Shown here one piece after another: positions 51,803 through 60,636 of a stretch of 64,000 nt of DNA (within the stretch, counting starts at the first letter, position 1; every line of letters starts with the position of its first letter). The stretch is from Cellvibrio sp. PSBB023. GTDB lineage: Bacteria; Pseudomonadota; Gammaproteobacteria; Pseudomonadales; Cellvibrionaceae. The stretch spans positions 3,698,001 to 3,762,000 of the forward strand of contig NZ_CP019799.1 of NCBI RefSeq assembly GCF_002007605.1, read 5' to 3'. The position numbers and the translations under genes were made by a program. The notes beneath the pieces were generated by a model that was not told where the DNA came from, did no database searches, and was given only the letters and a program-made list of their open reading frames with translations.

Positions 51803-52837
51803 TTAAGGAAAAAGCACATGGCGTGGATAGTTACCAAGGTGCCGCTGGTTCTCTTCTAGGTCTGATGTGTCTAGTGCATATGTGCGCAAAATCCATCGCG
51901 ATTCGCCCCCTACATCTCCGCCAACAACACCGCGACCATGAAGGCAAAAGCGGTTACTCACTAGAAGAATATCACCAGGTTCAATTGTCACGGATATGGA
52001 AGCCTCGTTGCAGGCAGTCTCGAAGTTCTCCGAAGCGCTTTCGGCAGCCCCGCCTGGCTCTGTGGGTAAAACAGAGCTGTGGCTATAGCGAACAAGCGTT
52101 CCTGATACGTTGTCTTTCAGAACTGGGACGTCGATAGCCGTATGTACCTCCCCAAGTATATGTTTCATGCCTTCAACGAAAGTATGTTGCGACAGGGCTG
52201 AGTATTGGTCCTTCTTTAATTCCTGGATGTCATGTGGAGAAAGTTTAGCGAGCACATCTTCAAGTATCATCACTGTTGTGGGCACAAATTTAGGATTGCG
52301 CAAGCCGACTAGCGTTACAATGTCTGGGGATGGCGCAATTCGCGGGTTGGAGGCATCCAGTTCCCCTTTGAACGGAAAACTAACTGCGTCCGTGTGACCT
52401 CGCAACGAACTCTGCGACTTCTTTGCCTTTTTACCATTACCTCTCTGGGCACTGAGATTTACAAAGAGTTCGCCATCATTTTCTGACGCATAAGAAATAG
52501 TCTCCATCCCGAGAAACTCGTGAACGGCAAGCGTAGCAGCGCGACCTAATATCGTACCGTCAGTATCAGGTACGGGTATAAAATCCTCAGGAGTGTCAGA
52601 AAGGTCAGTTGGTTGAAACACGCTAGATAAATGAACATAAGGAGCCGCAAGGGCGTCCCGTCGCATGATCATGGTGTTTTCACCAGTTTTACTCAGTTCT
52701 ATTTCAACTTCTTGGGCTAATTTCGAGCCCAACTCTGCGGGATTGTCAATTTCAGCCTTTCGTTGGTCAAACGTCGTAGCCTGCTTCCAGGCTGCTATAG
52801 CGGCCCTGACAGCCGCCGCCAGCTTTGGTGCAGTCAT
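51803..52837 (-). CDS. TauD/TfdA-type Fe(II)/2-oxoglutarate oxygenase
   Basis: 344 residues from ATG 52837 (AGAGGAT 8 nt upstream; the upstream ATG at 52861 is weaker). Iron ligands: HTD in LRGHTDAVSFPFKG (His148, Asp150) and the distal His300 in SNRFCLHGRG; Arg318 in GESRWILRTYALD binds 2-oxoglutarate. The fold is like clavaminate synthase. Substrate unknown. It is divergent from the RHH-like/helicase operon with only about 85 bp between the starts, so joint regulation is plausible. Confidence 0.8.
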   Translation of the reverse strand: MTAPKLAAAVRAAIAAWKQATTFDQRKAEIDNPAELGSKLAQEVEIELSKTGENTMIMRRDALAAPYVHLSSVFQPTDLSDTPEDFIPVPDTDGTILGRAATLAVHEFLGMETISYASENDGELFVNLSAQRGNGKKAKKSQSSLRGHTDAVSFPFKGELDASNPRIAPSPDIVTLVGLRNPKFVPTTVMILEDVLAKLSPHDIQELKKDQYSALSQHTFVEGMKHILGEVHTAIDVPVLKDNVSGTLVRYSHSSVLPTEPGGAAESASENFETACNEASISVTIEPGDILLVSNRFCLHGRGVVGGDVGGESRWILRTYALDTSDLEENQRHLGNYPRHVLFP

Positions 52838-52921
52838 GAGATTATCCTCTAGTTGATACATTATTGATATACGACTACACTGGTGTCAAGAAAGCGAGCG
52901 CTATAATTACTGAGGATACAG

Positions 52922-53944
52922 ATGAACCCAACGCTTGACCCTTTAGAACTTGCTCAAGGGCAAGCGTTATTGCCTCGGCTCTCGGATACATTGGCTCAAA
53001 GTCTCCGGGGGGCTCGACTTGAATATCAGGTTGAGGGCTATATCTCCTGCGCTTTTGAGGTCCCCGGCATTGGAAAACGTACGACATCCGCAGGCTCTGC
53101 GTACGAAGCAATTCGACTGGCTCTTATTGAGCTTGCATGCCTCACAACGCCTACTCTCGAATATTTGGCATTACAAATGAACGAAACTTCTTCGAGCAAA
53201 GATTTAGGCAAGTTTGACTCAGTACCGTCTGAGCGATTTCAATCAAAGACTCGCCAACATACCGTTGGGGTAACATTGCCGGCAGAATTGAAAGTGCATC
53301 TCAATTTGCTTGCAGAGTCTGAAAATGCAAGTTTTGCAGAAATGTCGCGAAGATTTGCTGTCTTTGGGTTTGAGGATTTCATAGACAGGTCTCTGTATGC
53401 TAGTTCGACAGCGCTGTTCGATTTGCTAAATAACGAGCTTCTTAAATGGCAAAGTTCCAGTTCCGAGCAAGTTATGCTTCGTCTTGATCCTGGTCACGCT
53501 GTTCGAATTCGCTCAGCAGCAAAGGAGTATGGAAAATCTGTTTCGGAGCTCTCAGTTTTGTGTGTGGCGCACGGACTTGAAATGCAGGCATTGTTGGTAT
53601 CTCTTGAACAAAGGATTTCTAATTTTAAGGGTGCCGCAATCCGCCCGCTGTTGCCTAAATTAGACCTTCCCCCATTTGCTACGCCTCTTTTATCTAGCGT
53701 GCTTGCGGGTACTGTTCGCGCGCCGAAAACTTTAATTAGAAAGCTTGCTGGTATTTTCGAGGCCCCCGAATCTTTACTTTCCACATTCTTCCGGCGCTCG
53801 TTCGACTACAGGCTGGTGCCTGCATTCAAGGCTGAAGATGGAAAACCAGAGCTTGCTACGAATGCTGTTTCTTGGGCTGTTGCAGTTAAATCGCTCGGTC
53901 TTTCTGCAGAACAAACAAAAACTCTACTAGACCTTGGTATTTAA
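52922..53944 (+). CDS. Hypothetical protein with RHH-like DNA-binding segments
   Basis: 340 residues. Two segments, VGVTLPAELKVHLNLLAESE (about 118-137) and VMLRLDPGHAVRIRSAAKEY (about 184-203), each a strand followed by a helix with SVSEL/SFAEM after it, look like tandem ribbon-helix-helix repeats. The C-terminus (residues 240-340) is helical. It ends 5 bp before the ImmA/IrrE-UvrD gene, so the two are co-transcribed. It may be a DNA-binding regulator or partner of the helicase. GAGGA lies 5 nt before the ATG. Confidence 0.5.
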   Translation: MNPTLDPLELAQGQALLPRLSDTLAQSLRGARLEYQVEGYISCAFEVPGIGKRTTSAGSAYEAIRLALIELACLTTPTLEYLALQMNETSSSKDLGKFDSVPSERFQSKTRQHTVGVTLPAELKVHLNLLAESENASFAEMSRRFAVFGFEDFIDRSLYASSTALFDLLNNELLKWQSSSSEQVMLRLDPGHAVRIRSAAKEYGKSVSELSVLCVAHGLEMQALLVSLEQRISNFKGAAIRPLLPKLDLPPFATPLLSSVLAGTVRAPKTLIRKLAGIFEAPESLLSTFFRRSFDYRLVPAFKAEDGKPELATNAVSWAVAVKSLGLSAEQTKTLLDLGI

Positions 53945-53949
53945 TCAGA

Positions 53950-56900
53950 ATGAATCCATTCCAGCGCGCTCGCGACGAAGCCCATTTAGCTAGAGCGAAG
54001 CTGGAGCCAATCCTTGCCCATACCACAATTCCCGCGAAAGATTTACTACTCAAAATTGAATCGATCCTAAACATTGCTATCGAGCAAGTCGCGCCTACTT
54101 ATCCCGATTTGGGTGGCGCAACCGCCGTACTTGATCGCAAGCAGATGTTCATTTATGTCAGTAAGGAAATTGATCAATGGAGCGACAGGTTCTGTGGACT
54201 GGTTGCTCATGAGCTGGGGCATTATTTCCTTGACGCAGCCAAGCCAGAAAAAACTGTAGCTCACCTACGTACTTTGCTCGGGAGTGCTGGGACTCCAGCT
54301 GTTCTCAAGGTAGAAGCTTACGGCGCGCGTGAGAGGCAGGAGTTGCAAGCTAATGTTTTTGCCCGAGAGTTACTTTTACCGCGAGACCTTGCACGCCACC
54401 TTGCACTAGCAGGATTAGGGCCAACTGAAATCGCAGAGAATCTGGGTATACCGCTAGAGTTCGTCCGTCAGCAGTTGCTTGATGCCTTACTGCTACCCGA
54501 CACAATATCGTCAACGAGTCGGCTACATGATCCTAGTTCTGATCAAGTGAACGCAGCGCGAACTGAAGCTCGTGCTGCTAACGTTGTGGCTGGCCCGGGG
54601 ACCGGGAAGACAACAACCCTTATTCACCGAGTGAAATATTTGGTGGAAGAAAAGCGTGTACACCCAAACCAGATTCTCGTATTAACTTTTACTAATAAGG
54701 CTGCGTTTGAACTGGTTGAGCGTCTACGAAATGTGGGAATAAATGCTGCCTCTGAAATTTGGGCTGGTACATTTCACTCTTTCGGCCTCGAATTTTTAAG
54801 AAAATATCATCAATACTTTGGGTTGGAAGCGGAGCTACATGTTTCTGATCTGATGGCCTCAATGACGCGTCTTGTGGCAGGCTTACCTCGAGTGAGACTC
54901 AATTACTTTTTGCGAGTGGAAGATCCATATGAATGGCTTGCTCCCGTCTTAGATGGGATTACTAGGCTTAAGGAAGAGTTGATAACTCCAGCCGCATACA
55001 GATGTTTCGTTCAGGAACACATTGCGGACGATCAGGAGTTGCAACAGAAGCGTTTGGATGTAGCAACTCTTTTCGAGTTGCACGAAATATTGCTTGCTGA
55101 GAACAGGGCGGTGGACTTTGTTGACCTAATCTCGAAGCCGGCAGTGGCACTCAAAGAAGATCGGTCTCCTTTTTTAGAGTTAGCGGATCGATTTCAGTAT
55201 GTTTTGGTCGATGAATATCAAGACGTCACGCAAGCAATGGTGGAAATGCTTCGACAGCTCGCATATGGAAAATCCATTTGGGTGGTGGGTGATGTTCGCC
55301 AAGCTATTCATCATTGGCGAGGTGCGTCGCTAAAGAGCTTGCTTAAATTTGATATCGAATTTAAGGCTCATTCCGGTGGAATGGACATTCAACGTTATCC
55401 GCTGACTTATAACCGGCGCAGTTCTCAAGAAATTGTTGACCTCACTAAGCAGATAGGTCGCAGTCATGTGCTTGAAGCGTCGTTGCCGCTAGATGAGGCA
55501 ATCGCAACCAATGGTCGGGCTGGCGAAAAGCCCGTCGTAATTAGCTGCGGTGAGAATGACGCAATTTTGGGGGCGATGTTTCAGCAAATTCATGCGCTTC
55601 AGAGGCAGGGAGTTTCATATGGACGTCAAGCTGTTCTTTGTCGGCGCAACAGTGACGTAGAGCGTGCTGCTGAGCTACTTGAGCGCGATGGCATTCCTGT
55701 CGTATACATTGGTGACCTCACTTCGAGAGTCGAAGTAAAGCAGCTACTATGCCTTATGCAGCTGTTAGTGGAACGCCGCCCTAAGTCATTGGTCGGACTA
55801 TGCGGAATTCCGGGTTTGAGCATGCCATTGGCCGACATTAATATTTTATTGAAAGCCGCTGAAGACGACGTCGCGTACCAGCGTGGCCGCTGGCTTCACT
55901 CATTTCCGCCTGGTTTGAGCTCTATTGGGTTGTCGGTGATTTCGAATCTTAGGAGTCTTATTGGCAATTTTAATCATGGGTCGAACCCTTGGACATTTGT
56001 ATGTGAACTTCTACTTGAAAAGCGTTTTGGTCTTCCTCTTGCTGCTGATACGAGCGTTCGCGCGTGGGTGAAGCGTATTGCGTTATGGCAATTCGCTTAT
56101 GGAGTGCGAAACGGTCATGGAGAGATGAAAGAAGCGCGGCTGTCACGTTACCTCCTACGGCAGCGACTGCGTCAGCGGATTAATGACGTGCAGGGACAGC
56201 GAGAGCTGCCCCCCGAAGCAGCGGCCCTTGATGGGGTCCGCGTCATGTCTGTGCATGGTAGTAAAGGATTGGAATTTGATGCGGTGCATCTCGGATTTGT
56301 TAATTCCGAAAGCTACGGAGGGCAGGAGCCTGGTTGGAGTCCTGAAGGTATTTTGGACATCGTCCCACCTGAAGTGCTTGGCAGTAGCCTTGAAGAGTAT
56401 AAGTATGAATCGGCAGTAGAGCGTAACAATCTATTATATGTGGCAGTATCAAGGGCAAGGCGACATTTGTATCTTTATCAGGACACTCAATTTCAAAACT
56501 CAACGGCACCTCAGCTGAATCATTTCCCAAGAATGTATAACGCTTACGAATACACAGGCCCTACCATTAAACGAATAAAAACAGCCTCAGTAGGTGCATT
56601 CTTGCCGCAAAATTCAATGGCGTTTGAGGACTTTTACAGTTACGCGATGTGCTCGCTCTATTACTGGTACTCGCGCGTACTTGGTTTGCAAAGCGAGTCG
56701 GAAATTGATGCCTCCTGGCGAGCCAGATGGGCTGTGATGGATGCCTTAAAAGCATATGCATCTGGTGCGTCGAGTTCTGCTGAAATTTCTCTACAGGATG
56801 CATGGAAGGCCCGCAAGCTGCCAACTATGGAAGAAGATCCTCCGCTATGGAACGATGCTAATTATGCTCTGACGCGTGGCAAGGTGCAGGTAGCTTCATT

Positions 56901-57279
56901 ATGGAAGCGCGGAGGCGTCTTTACTCAGCCATCAGCCGTTATAGGTGGGATTACATTACAAATGCCGTGGGGATTTACAATCAAAGGTTCTTACGGCATA
57001 GAATACGTCATTGTAAGATTTTCTAGGCGTGGCATTTCTGATTTGACCACAATTTTAAAGCCTCTAGTGAATGGTCTCAGTTTGCCTGGGCCAGTTACGG
57101 TATCCCTGCACCACGTCTTATCGGAAAAGGTAGGTGAAGTACTTGGTGCTAAGAGAATTGAGCAGACTAAGTCTTATAAGGCGGCGATACGATTGGCTGC
57201 GGGCGACAACACTCCTACAGTAAGTCATCATTGTTCGCGGTGTGATATGGCTACCATTTGCCCTTCCTCACCTTTTTGA
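53950..57279 (+). CDS. ImmA/IrrE metallopeptidase - UvrD helicase fusion
   Basis: 1109 residues. Residues 1-195 are an ImmA/IrrE-type zinc peptidase: VAHELGHYF (His87, Glu88, His91) and LQANVFARELLLP with the third ligand. A superfamily 1 helicase follows: Walker A GPGTGKTTT (near 215-222), VLTFTNKAAFELV, LVDEYQDVTQ (near 420), VVGDVRQAIHHWRGA, NRRSSQE, VMSVHGSKGLEFDAVHLG, YVAVSRARRHLYLY. The tail ends in CSRCDMATIC, a Cys cluster as in the Fe-S ends of AddB/Cas4-type nucleases. A peptidase that can cleave a repressor fused to a DNA translocase suggests a damage- or phage-triggered defence protein. This exact fusion is not one I can name. Confidence 0.8.
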   Translation: MNPFQRARDEAHLARAKLEPILAHTTIPAKDLLLKIESILNIAIEQVAPTYPDLGGATAVLDRKQMFIYVSKEIDQWSDRFCGLVAHELGHYFLDAAKPEKTVAHLRTLLGSAGTPAVLKVEAYGARERQELQANVFARELLLPRDLARHLALAGLGPTEIAENLGIPLEFVRQQLLDALLLPDTISSTSRLHDPSSDQVNAARTEARAANVVAGPGTGKTTTLIHRVKYLVEEKRVHPNQILVLTFTNKAAFELVERLRNVGINAASEIWAGTFHSFGLEFLRKYHQYFGLEAELHVSDLMASMTRLVAGLPRVRLNYFLRVEDPYEWLAPVLDGITRLKEELITPAAYRCFVQEHIADDQELQQKRLDVATLFELHEILLAENRAVDFVDLISKPAVALKEDRSPFLELADRFQYVLVDEYQDVTQAMVEMLRQLAYGKSIWVVGDVRQAIHHWRGASLKSLLKFDIEFKAHSGGMDIQRYPLTYNRRSSQEIVDLTKQIGRSHVLEASLPLDEAIATNGRAGEKPVVISCGENDAILGAMFQQIHALQRQGVSYGRQAVLCRRNSDVERAAELLERDGIPVVYIGDLTSRVEVKQLLCLMQLLVERRPKSLVGLCGIPGLSMPLADINILLKAAEDDVAYQRGRWLHSFPPGLSSIGLSVISNLRSLIGNFNHGSNPWTFVCELLLEKRFGLPLAADTSVRAWVKRIALWQFAYGVRNGHGEMKEARLSRYLLRQRLRQRINDVQGQRELPPEAAALDGVRVMSVHGSKGLEFDAVHLGFVNSESYGGQEPGWSPEGILDIVPPEVLGSSLEEYKYESAVERNNLLYVAVSRARRHLYLYQDTQFQNSTAPQLNHFPRMYNAYEYTGPTIKRIKTASVGAFLPQNSMAFEDFYSYAMCSLYYWYSRVLGLQSESEIDASWRARWAVMDALKAYASGASSSAEISLQDAWKARKLPTMEEDPPLWNDANYALTRGKVQVASLWKRGGVFTQPSAVIGGITLQMPWGFTIKGSYGIEYVIVRFSRRGISDLTTILKPLVNGLSLPGPVTVSLHHVLSEKVGEVLGAKRIEQTKSYKAAIRLAAGDNTPTVSHHCSRCDMATICPSSPF

Positions 57280-57427
57280 GTTTTCAGTTGTATGAAAGGG
57301 ATTGAATTGTTTCAGCCTTACTTTTAACACTCATATATTGAACAAAGATACCAATCCTAGGTAGTCTAGTTCTGAAGTGCGCAAGAGTTATCGAATGACT
57401 TAGAGCAACGTTTGTATGCGCAGAATA

Positions 57428-57940
57428 TCAATCGATCCCCAGCTTACGTTTAATTGGTAAAGGTAATTGGTCAAATGCATGCCGCACCAAATTCTCGATG
57501 TTTTTATTCTCCATCTCCGATAAGGCTTTTCGAAGTTCTACATTGGCATGCAGTAAATCGTCCTTATTGCTTCTAATTGAACCCCGAGGAGATTTTTTTC
57601 CTGCATTTGAAATTTGCCTATCCTTCAACTCAGCAAGTTCCCGATTAACTGCGGCTAAATAATCGGAAAATCCTTTTGAATACGAAGATGTATGCATTAA
57701 CGTAGGCCTAGTGATCCCTGTCAACCGAGCAATTTCAGATGGCTTTATTTGATAGGTCTTTTTTAGTTCAAAGTCCGATATTTTACGATGTCTGTTGATG
57801 TAAGCTGTTCGTTCCTTTTTAAGCGATTCAGTAATCTTCCAGGCTTCCAAGCTGGCATTGTCACCAGACACCCAAGATGGAAAAGCGGGTGATAGCTGAG
57901 AATTTACTCGTGCCTTGTCATCGAAATATTTCATTATCAT
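57428..57940 (-). CDS. ginD: GinD-like small protein of the recombination operon
   Basis: 170 residues with a helix-turn-helix-like YQIKPSEIARLTGITRPTLM (about 66-85) and a coiled-coil region (LLHANVELRKALSEMENKNI). It is the last gene of a four-gene operon with three large recombinase-type proteins and overlaps the previous stop by 4 bp. This fits GinD, the small DNA-binding protein of GInt islands. The symbol is given from the layout. Confidence 0.6.
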   Translation of the reverse strand: MIMKYFDDKARVNSQLSPAFPSWVSGDNASLEAWKITESLKKERTAYINRHRKISDFELKKTYQIKPSEIARLTGITRPTLMHTSSYSKGFSDYLAAVNRELAELKDRQISNAGKKSPRGSIRSNKDDLLHANVELRKALSEMENKNIENLVRHAFDQLPLPIKRKLGID

Positions 57941-60636
57941 GTTTTCAAATTTCCCAAAACGTAACTCTCAAGCGCTTGATGAAGTTCTGGCACGACTCCG
58001 TGGTGCGGATCAAGTGTAGTAATGTGCTTTGCGGCTAAATTAACTAATTCATATGAGGCGCTTTTAAAAATTGGAGGAACAATTGGATTTTTCAGAGTCT
58101 CAACATGGGACGCTATATGAAGGAGTAGCCAATCAATGTGTTCAGATTGCATCAGATTATGAATGCATCCCAAGCATAAGTCAGGGGACGCATTGTGTCG
58201 TTGGGGAACTGCGGATACAGCACATTTGGCTTTAGATTGCGTGCGGCGTTTTAGAAGACAATACCCCCACGGGTTAGCTTTAATATCAAGGATCTCAACT
58301 GTGGCAATTTTCTCTGCAAATTGAATTTTTTCCTCGGGTGTCATAACTAGGGTGCTTTTTGACAATCTGCGCAGCCATGTATGCAAGTAACCAGAGTAAC
58401 CCTCCCCGGCATTTTCCAAATAATTATGCACCAGAGAACTGATCACATTTTCTTTGGCTACCTGATGAATAGCTCTATGATCTTTATTGCGAACATATGC
58501 GAGCCATTCAGATCTAGAAATGTGCTTGAACTGACTACGAACAATCCATCCGACGTCGCCATCATTGCTACGATAAACTCCTTCCACCCAAATATGCCGA
58601 AATGCGTGAGGTGTTGGATACAAGCAACCCTCAAGTATTTCTTCCGATACCACTCTTACCACTGAAGCGAGCTTGCAATCTTGTTCTGATAAAGTTTGTA
58701 TCCACGCCTTGGTTTCTTCACTCACGTGAAGATCAATCAGCTTTGTAAAATTTTCACTAAGTGATTTTGATTTGTATCGTAAAAGCCAATCTTTCTTTTC
58801 TAGATCCGTGGCATCCGTAAAGAAGAACGCTACTCTTGCGAGCTGATCTGTGCAAATACGATACGCGTCTTGCAGATTATGAGAAAAAATCATCTTTTCC
58901 CATTCGTAAGCAGACCTTAAAGCTTTCAATCTAGCATATTCATTCAAATCGGTTTTGCTGAGTGCCGACTTGGTCGCGATTTTGTCAGCAATACGATCCC
59001 AGATTGCTTTGTCTCTGATATTTTTAAAGGGTCCATAGTTTTGGACATAGTGAACCCATAGTCCAATAACTCCATTTTGTACGGGAACACTCGAGTCATC
59101 AACGCGTTTTCTCACAGAGTTAGCGCGGAACAAGCAGGGACTATCGCTACTCGCATTTGTCAGTGACCGCATTCTATGAATTAGGATGTTTGCATGAAAT
59201 GTAATCTCGCGAGACAGAGGTATTCTGCCGTTTGTTTTGAAGACAAACCAGTGGACCTGATATCTAATGGGGAACGCGTATTGGTCAAGCAAGTCCTCAT
59301 TATCAAACCCTTTCACATTGGATATCGAAAACCCGAACTCGCTTCTTCGCCAGCCATTCAATGCAACGAGACTGGTCAATCCTGCCTGTTCAACGAGTCT
59401 TACGAGCTGGCGTGGAAATTTATTATTACTATCATAAGAATTTTTTTCTGTTAAACCGAATCGTTCATAGTCTCTCTGTTGCGGGATGTTGAATTGCATG
59501 TTTTTATGCGCCTCATACAGGGCGTTCAGAATTTCGGAAAAGGATGTAAACGATATCGGTGGGGCGGTATTTGTCAGAAGAGAGATGGTCTCTGCTTCAT
59601 CTTGATGTTTTAACCATGTCCAGATAATCACGCGGAGTCGATCAATATTTTCCTGTTTCTGGTTAAGCTTCAAGTAATCACAGATCTGGACAATGGTACT
59701 TTCCTGGAGGCATTTTGACAAAAATGTTTCGGAGCAGTAAATTTTTTGAAAATGAAGTGTGACCAAAATCCTTAGCTCAGCAATAGTCGTCTCACTAGTT
59801 TGCGCGCCATATCGATTTACAAAGGAGGTTATCTCTTTCGTTGACTTGCCGGTTAGCAAGTACGTAGTCCAGAGCAAAACTTTTGATTTATCTCGCTGCA
59901 ACTCCAATGCAAATCCTTCCACTGCATTGTAGGTAGAAGAAATCGCGGTTGCTAGTGCTATATGTTCTTCAAAAAAAAGCATGCAGTGCTCGATATAATA
60001 CTGTCCGAAATCGAGCGTTAACCTGTTGAAGCTTCCCCCGGCCCTCCAATCCGCATATGTCAATTCATCATTTGTTAAAGCAGGAATAACTGTCTTTAGA
60101 GTTTTGGTAACTAAATGGAATGTTACACCGACTATAATATTTTTGATGTTGAAAAGACGGAATGTGTAGATCCAATCATCCAGTTTGAAAAGGCTCTGAA
60201 AGCGAACAGCTGAATATAAGTTTAAACGCTTTACTTCCGTTCCGTTTTGGTAGCTATACAGCAGGTAAAATGCAATTACGCTCTCCAAATTGTTTTGGGT
60301 GAGTTGGTGTTGATTATTTCTGGCAAGCGCCGCCCATAAGTATTCAATGCCAGAGAAAGTGGATTGATAAGCTGAAATCGCTACTGTACAAGATTCAATC
60401 CACATTAGCTTGCTAACGGTAATCAGATCGAAGCTTAGGGCCTCGTACCATGTTGAATAACTTTCCTTAAATGAGAGAAGCGTATTAAAATTAATGCGAA
60501 TTATTTCCCCGTTGATACAATGAAATGTCCACAGATTTTCATCGAAATTATTTTCAACTGATCCTTTTGCTGCATTAAGTTTCGCTTGGGCATCACCCTT
60601 ATCAAAGCTAATGTTGATGTGAGGCTTCCGTTTCAT
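57937..60636 (-). CDS. ginC: GinC-like large tyrosine-recombinase-type protein
   Basis: 899 residues. The C-terminal third has YPTPHAFRHIWVEGVYRSND (the H-x-x-R box as HAFRH) and SQFKHISRSEWLAYVRN (late His/Tyr-like positions), plus a Cys/His cluster (CLGCIHNL) near residue 835. The N-terminal two-thirds is helical and unrecognised. The length and place between ginB- and ginD-like genes match the third recombinase of GInt islands. Overlaps both neighbours by 4 bp. Confidence 0.65.
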   Translation of the reverse strand: MKRKPHINISFDKGDAQAKLNAAKGSVENNFDENLWTFHCINGEIIRINFNTLLSFKESYSTWYEALSFDLITVSKLMWIESCTVAISAYQSTFSGIEYLWAALARNNQHQLTQNNLESVIAFYLLYSYQNGTEVKRLNLYSAVRFQSLFKLDDWIYTFRLFNIKNIIVGVTFHLVTKTLKTVIPALTNDELTYADWRAGGSFNRLTLDFGQYYIEHCMLFFEEHIALATAISSTYNAVEGFALELQRDKSKVLLWTTYLLTGKSTKEITSFVNRYGAQTSETTIAELRILVTLHFQKIYCSETFLSKCLQESTIVQICDYLKLNQKQENIDRLRVIIWTWLKHQDEAETISLLTNTAPPISFTSFSEILNALYEAHKNMQFNIPQQRDYERFGLTEKNSYDSNNKFPRQLVRLVEQAGLTSLVALNGWRRSEFGFSISNVKGFDNEDLLDQYAFPIRYQVHWFVFKTNGRIPLSREITFHANILIHRMRSLTNASSDSPCLFRANSVRKRVDDSSVPVQNGVIGLWVHYVQNYGPFKNIRDKAIWDRIADKIATKSALSKTDLNEYARLKALRSAYEWEKMIFSHNLQDAYRICTDQLARVAFFFTDATDLEKKDWLLRYKSKSLSENFTKLIDLHVSEETKAWIQTLSEQDCKLASVVRVVSEEILEGCLYPTPHAFRHIWVEGVYRSNDGDVGWIVRSQFKHISRSEWLAYVRNKDHRAIHQVAKENVISSLVHNYLENAGEGYSGYLHTWLRRLSKSTLVMTPEEKIQFAEKIATVEILDIKANPWGYCLLKRRTQSKAKCAVSAVPQRHNASPDLCLGCIHNLMQSEHIDWLLLHIASHVETLKNPIVPPIFKSASYELVNLAAKHITTLDPHHGVVPELHQALESYVLGNLKT

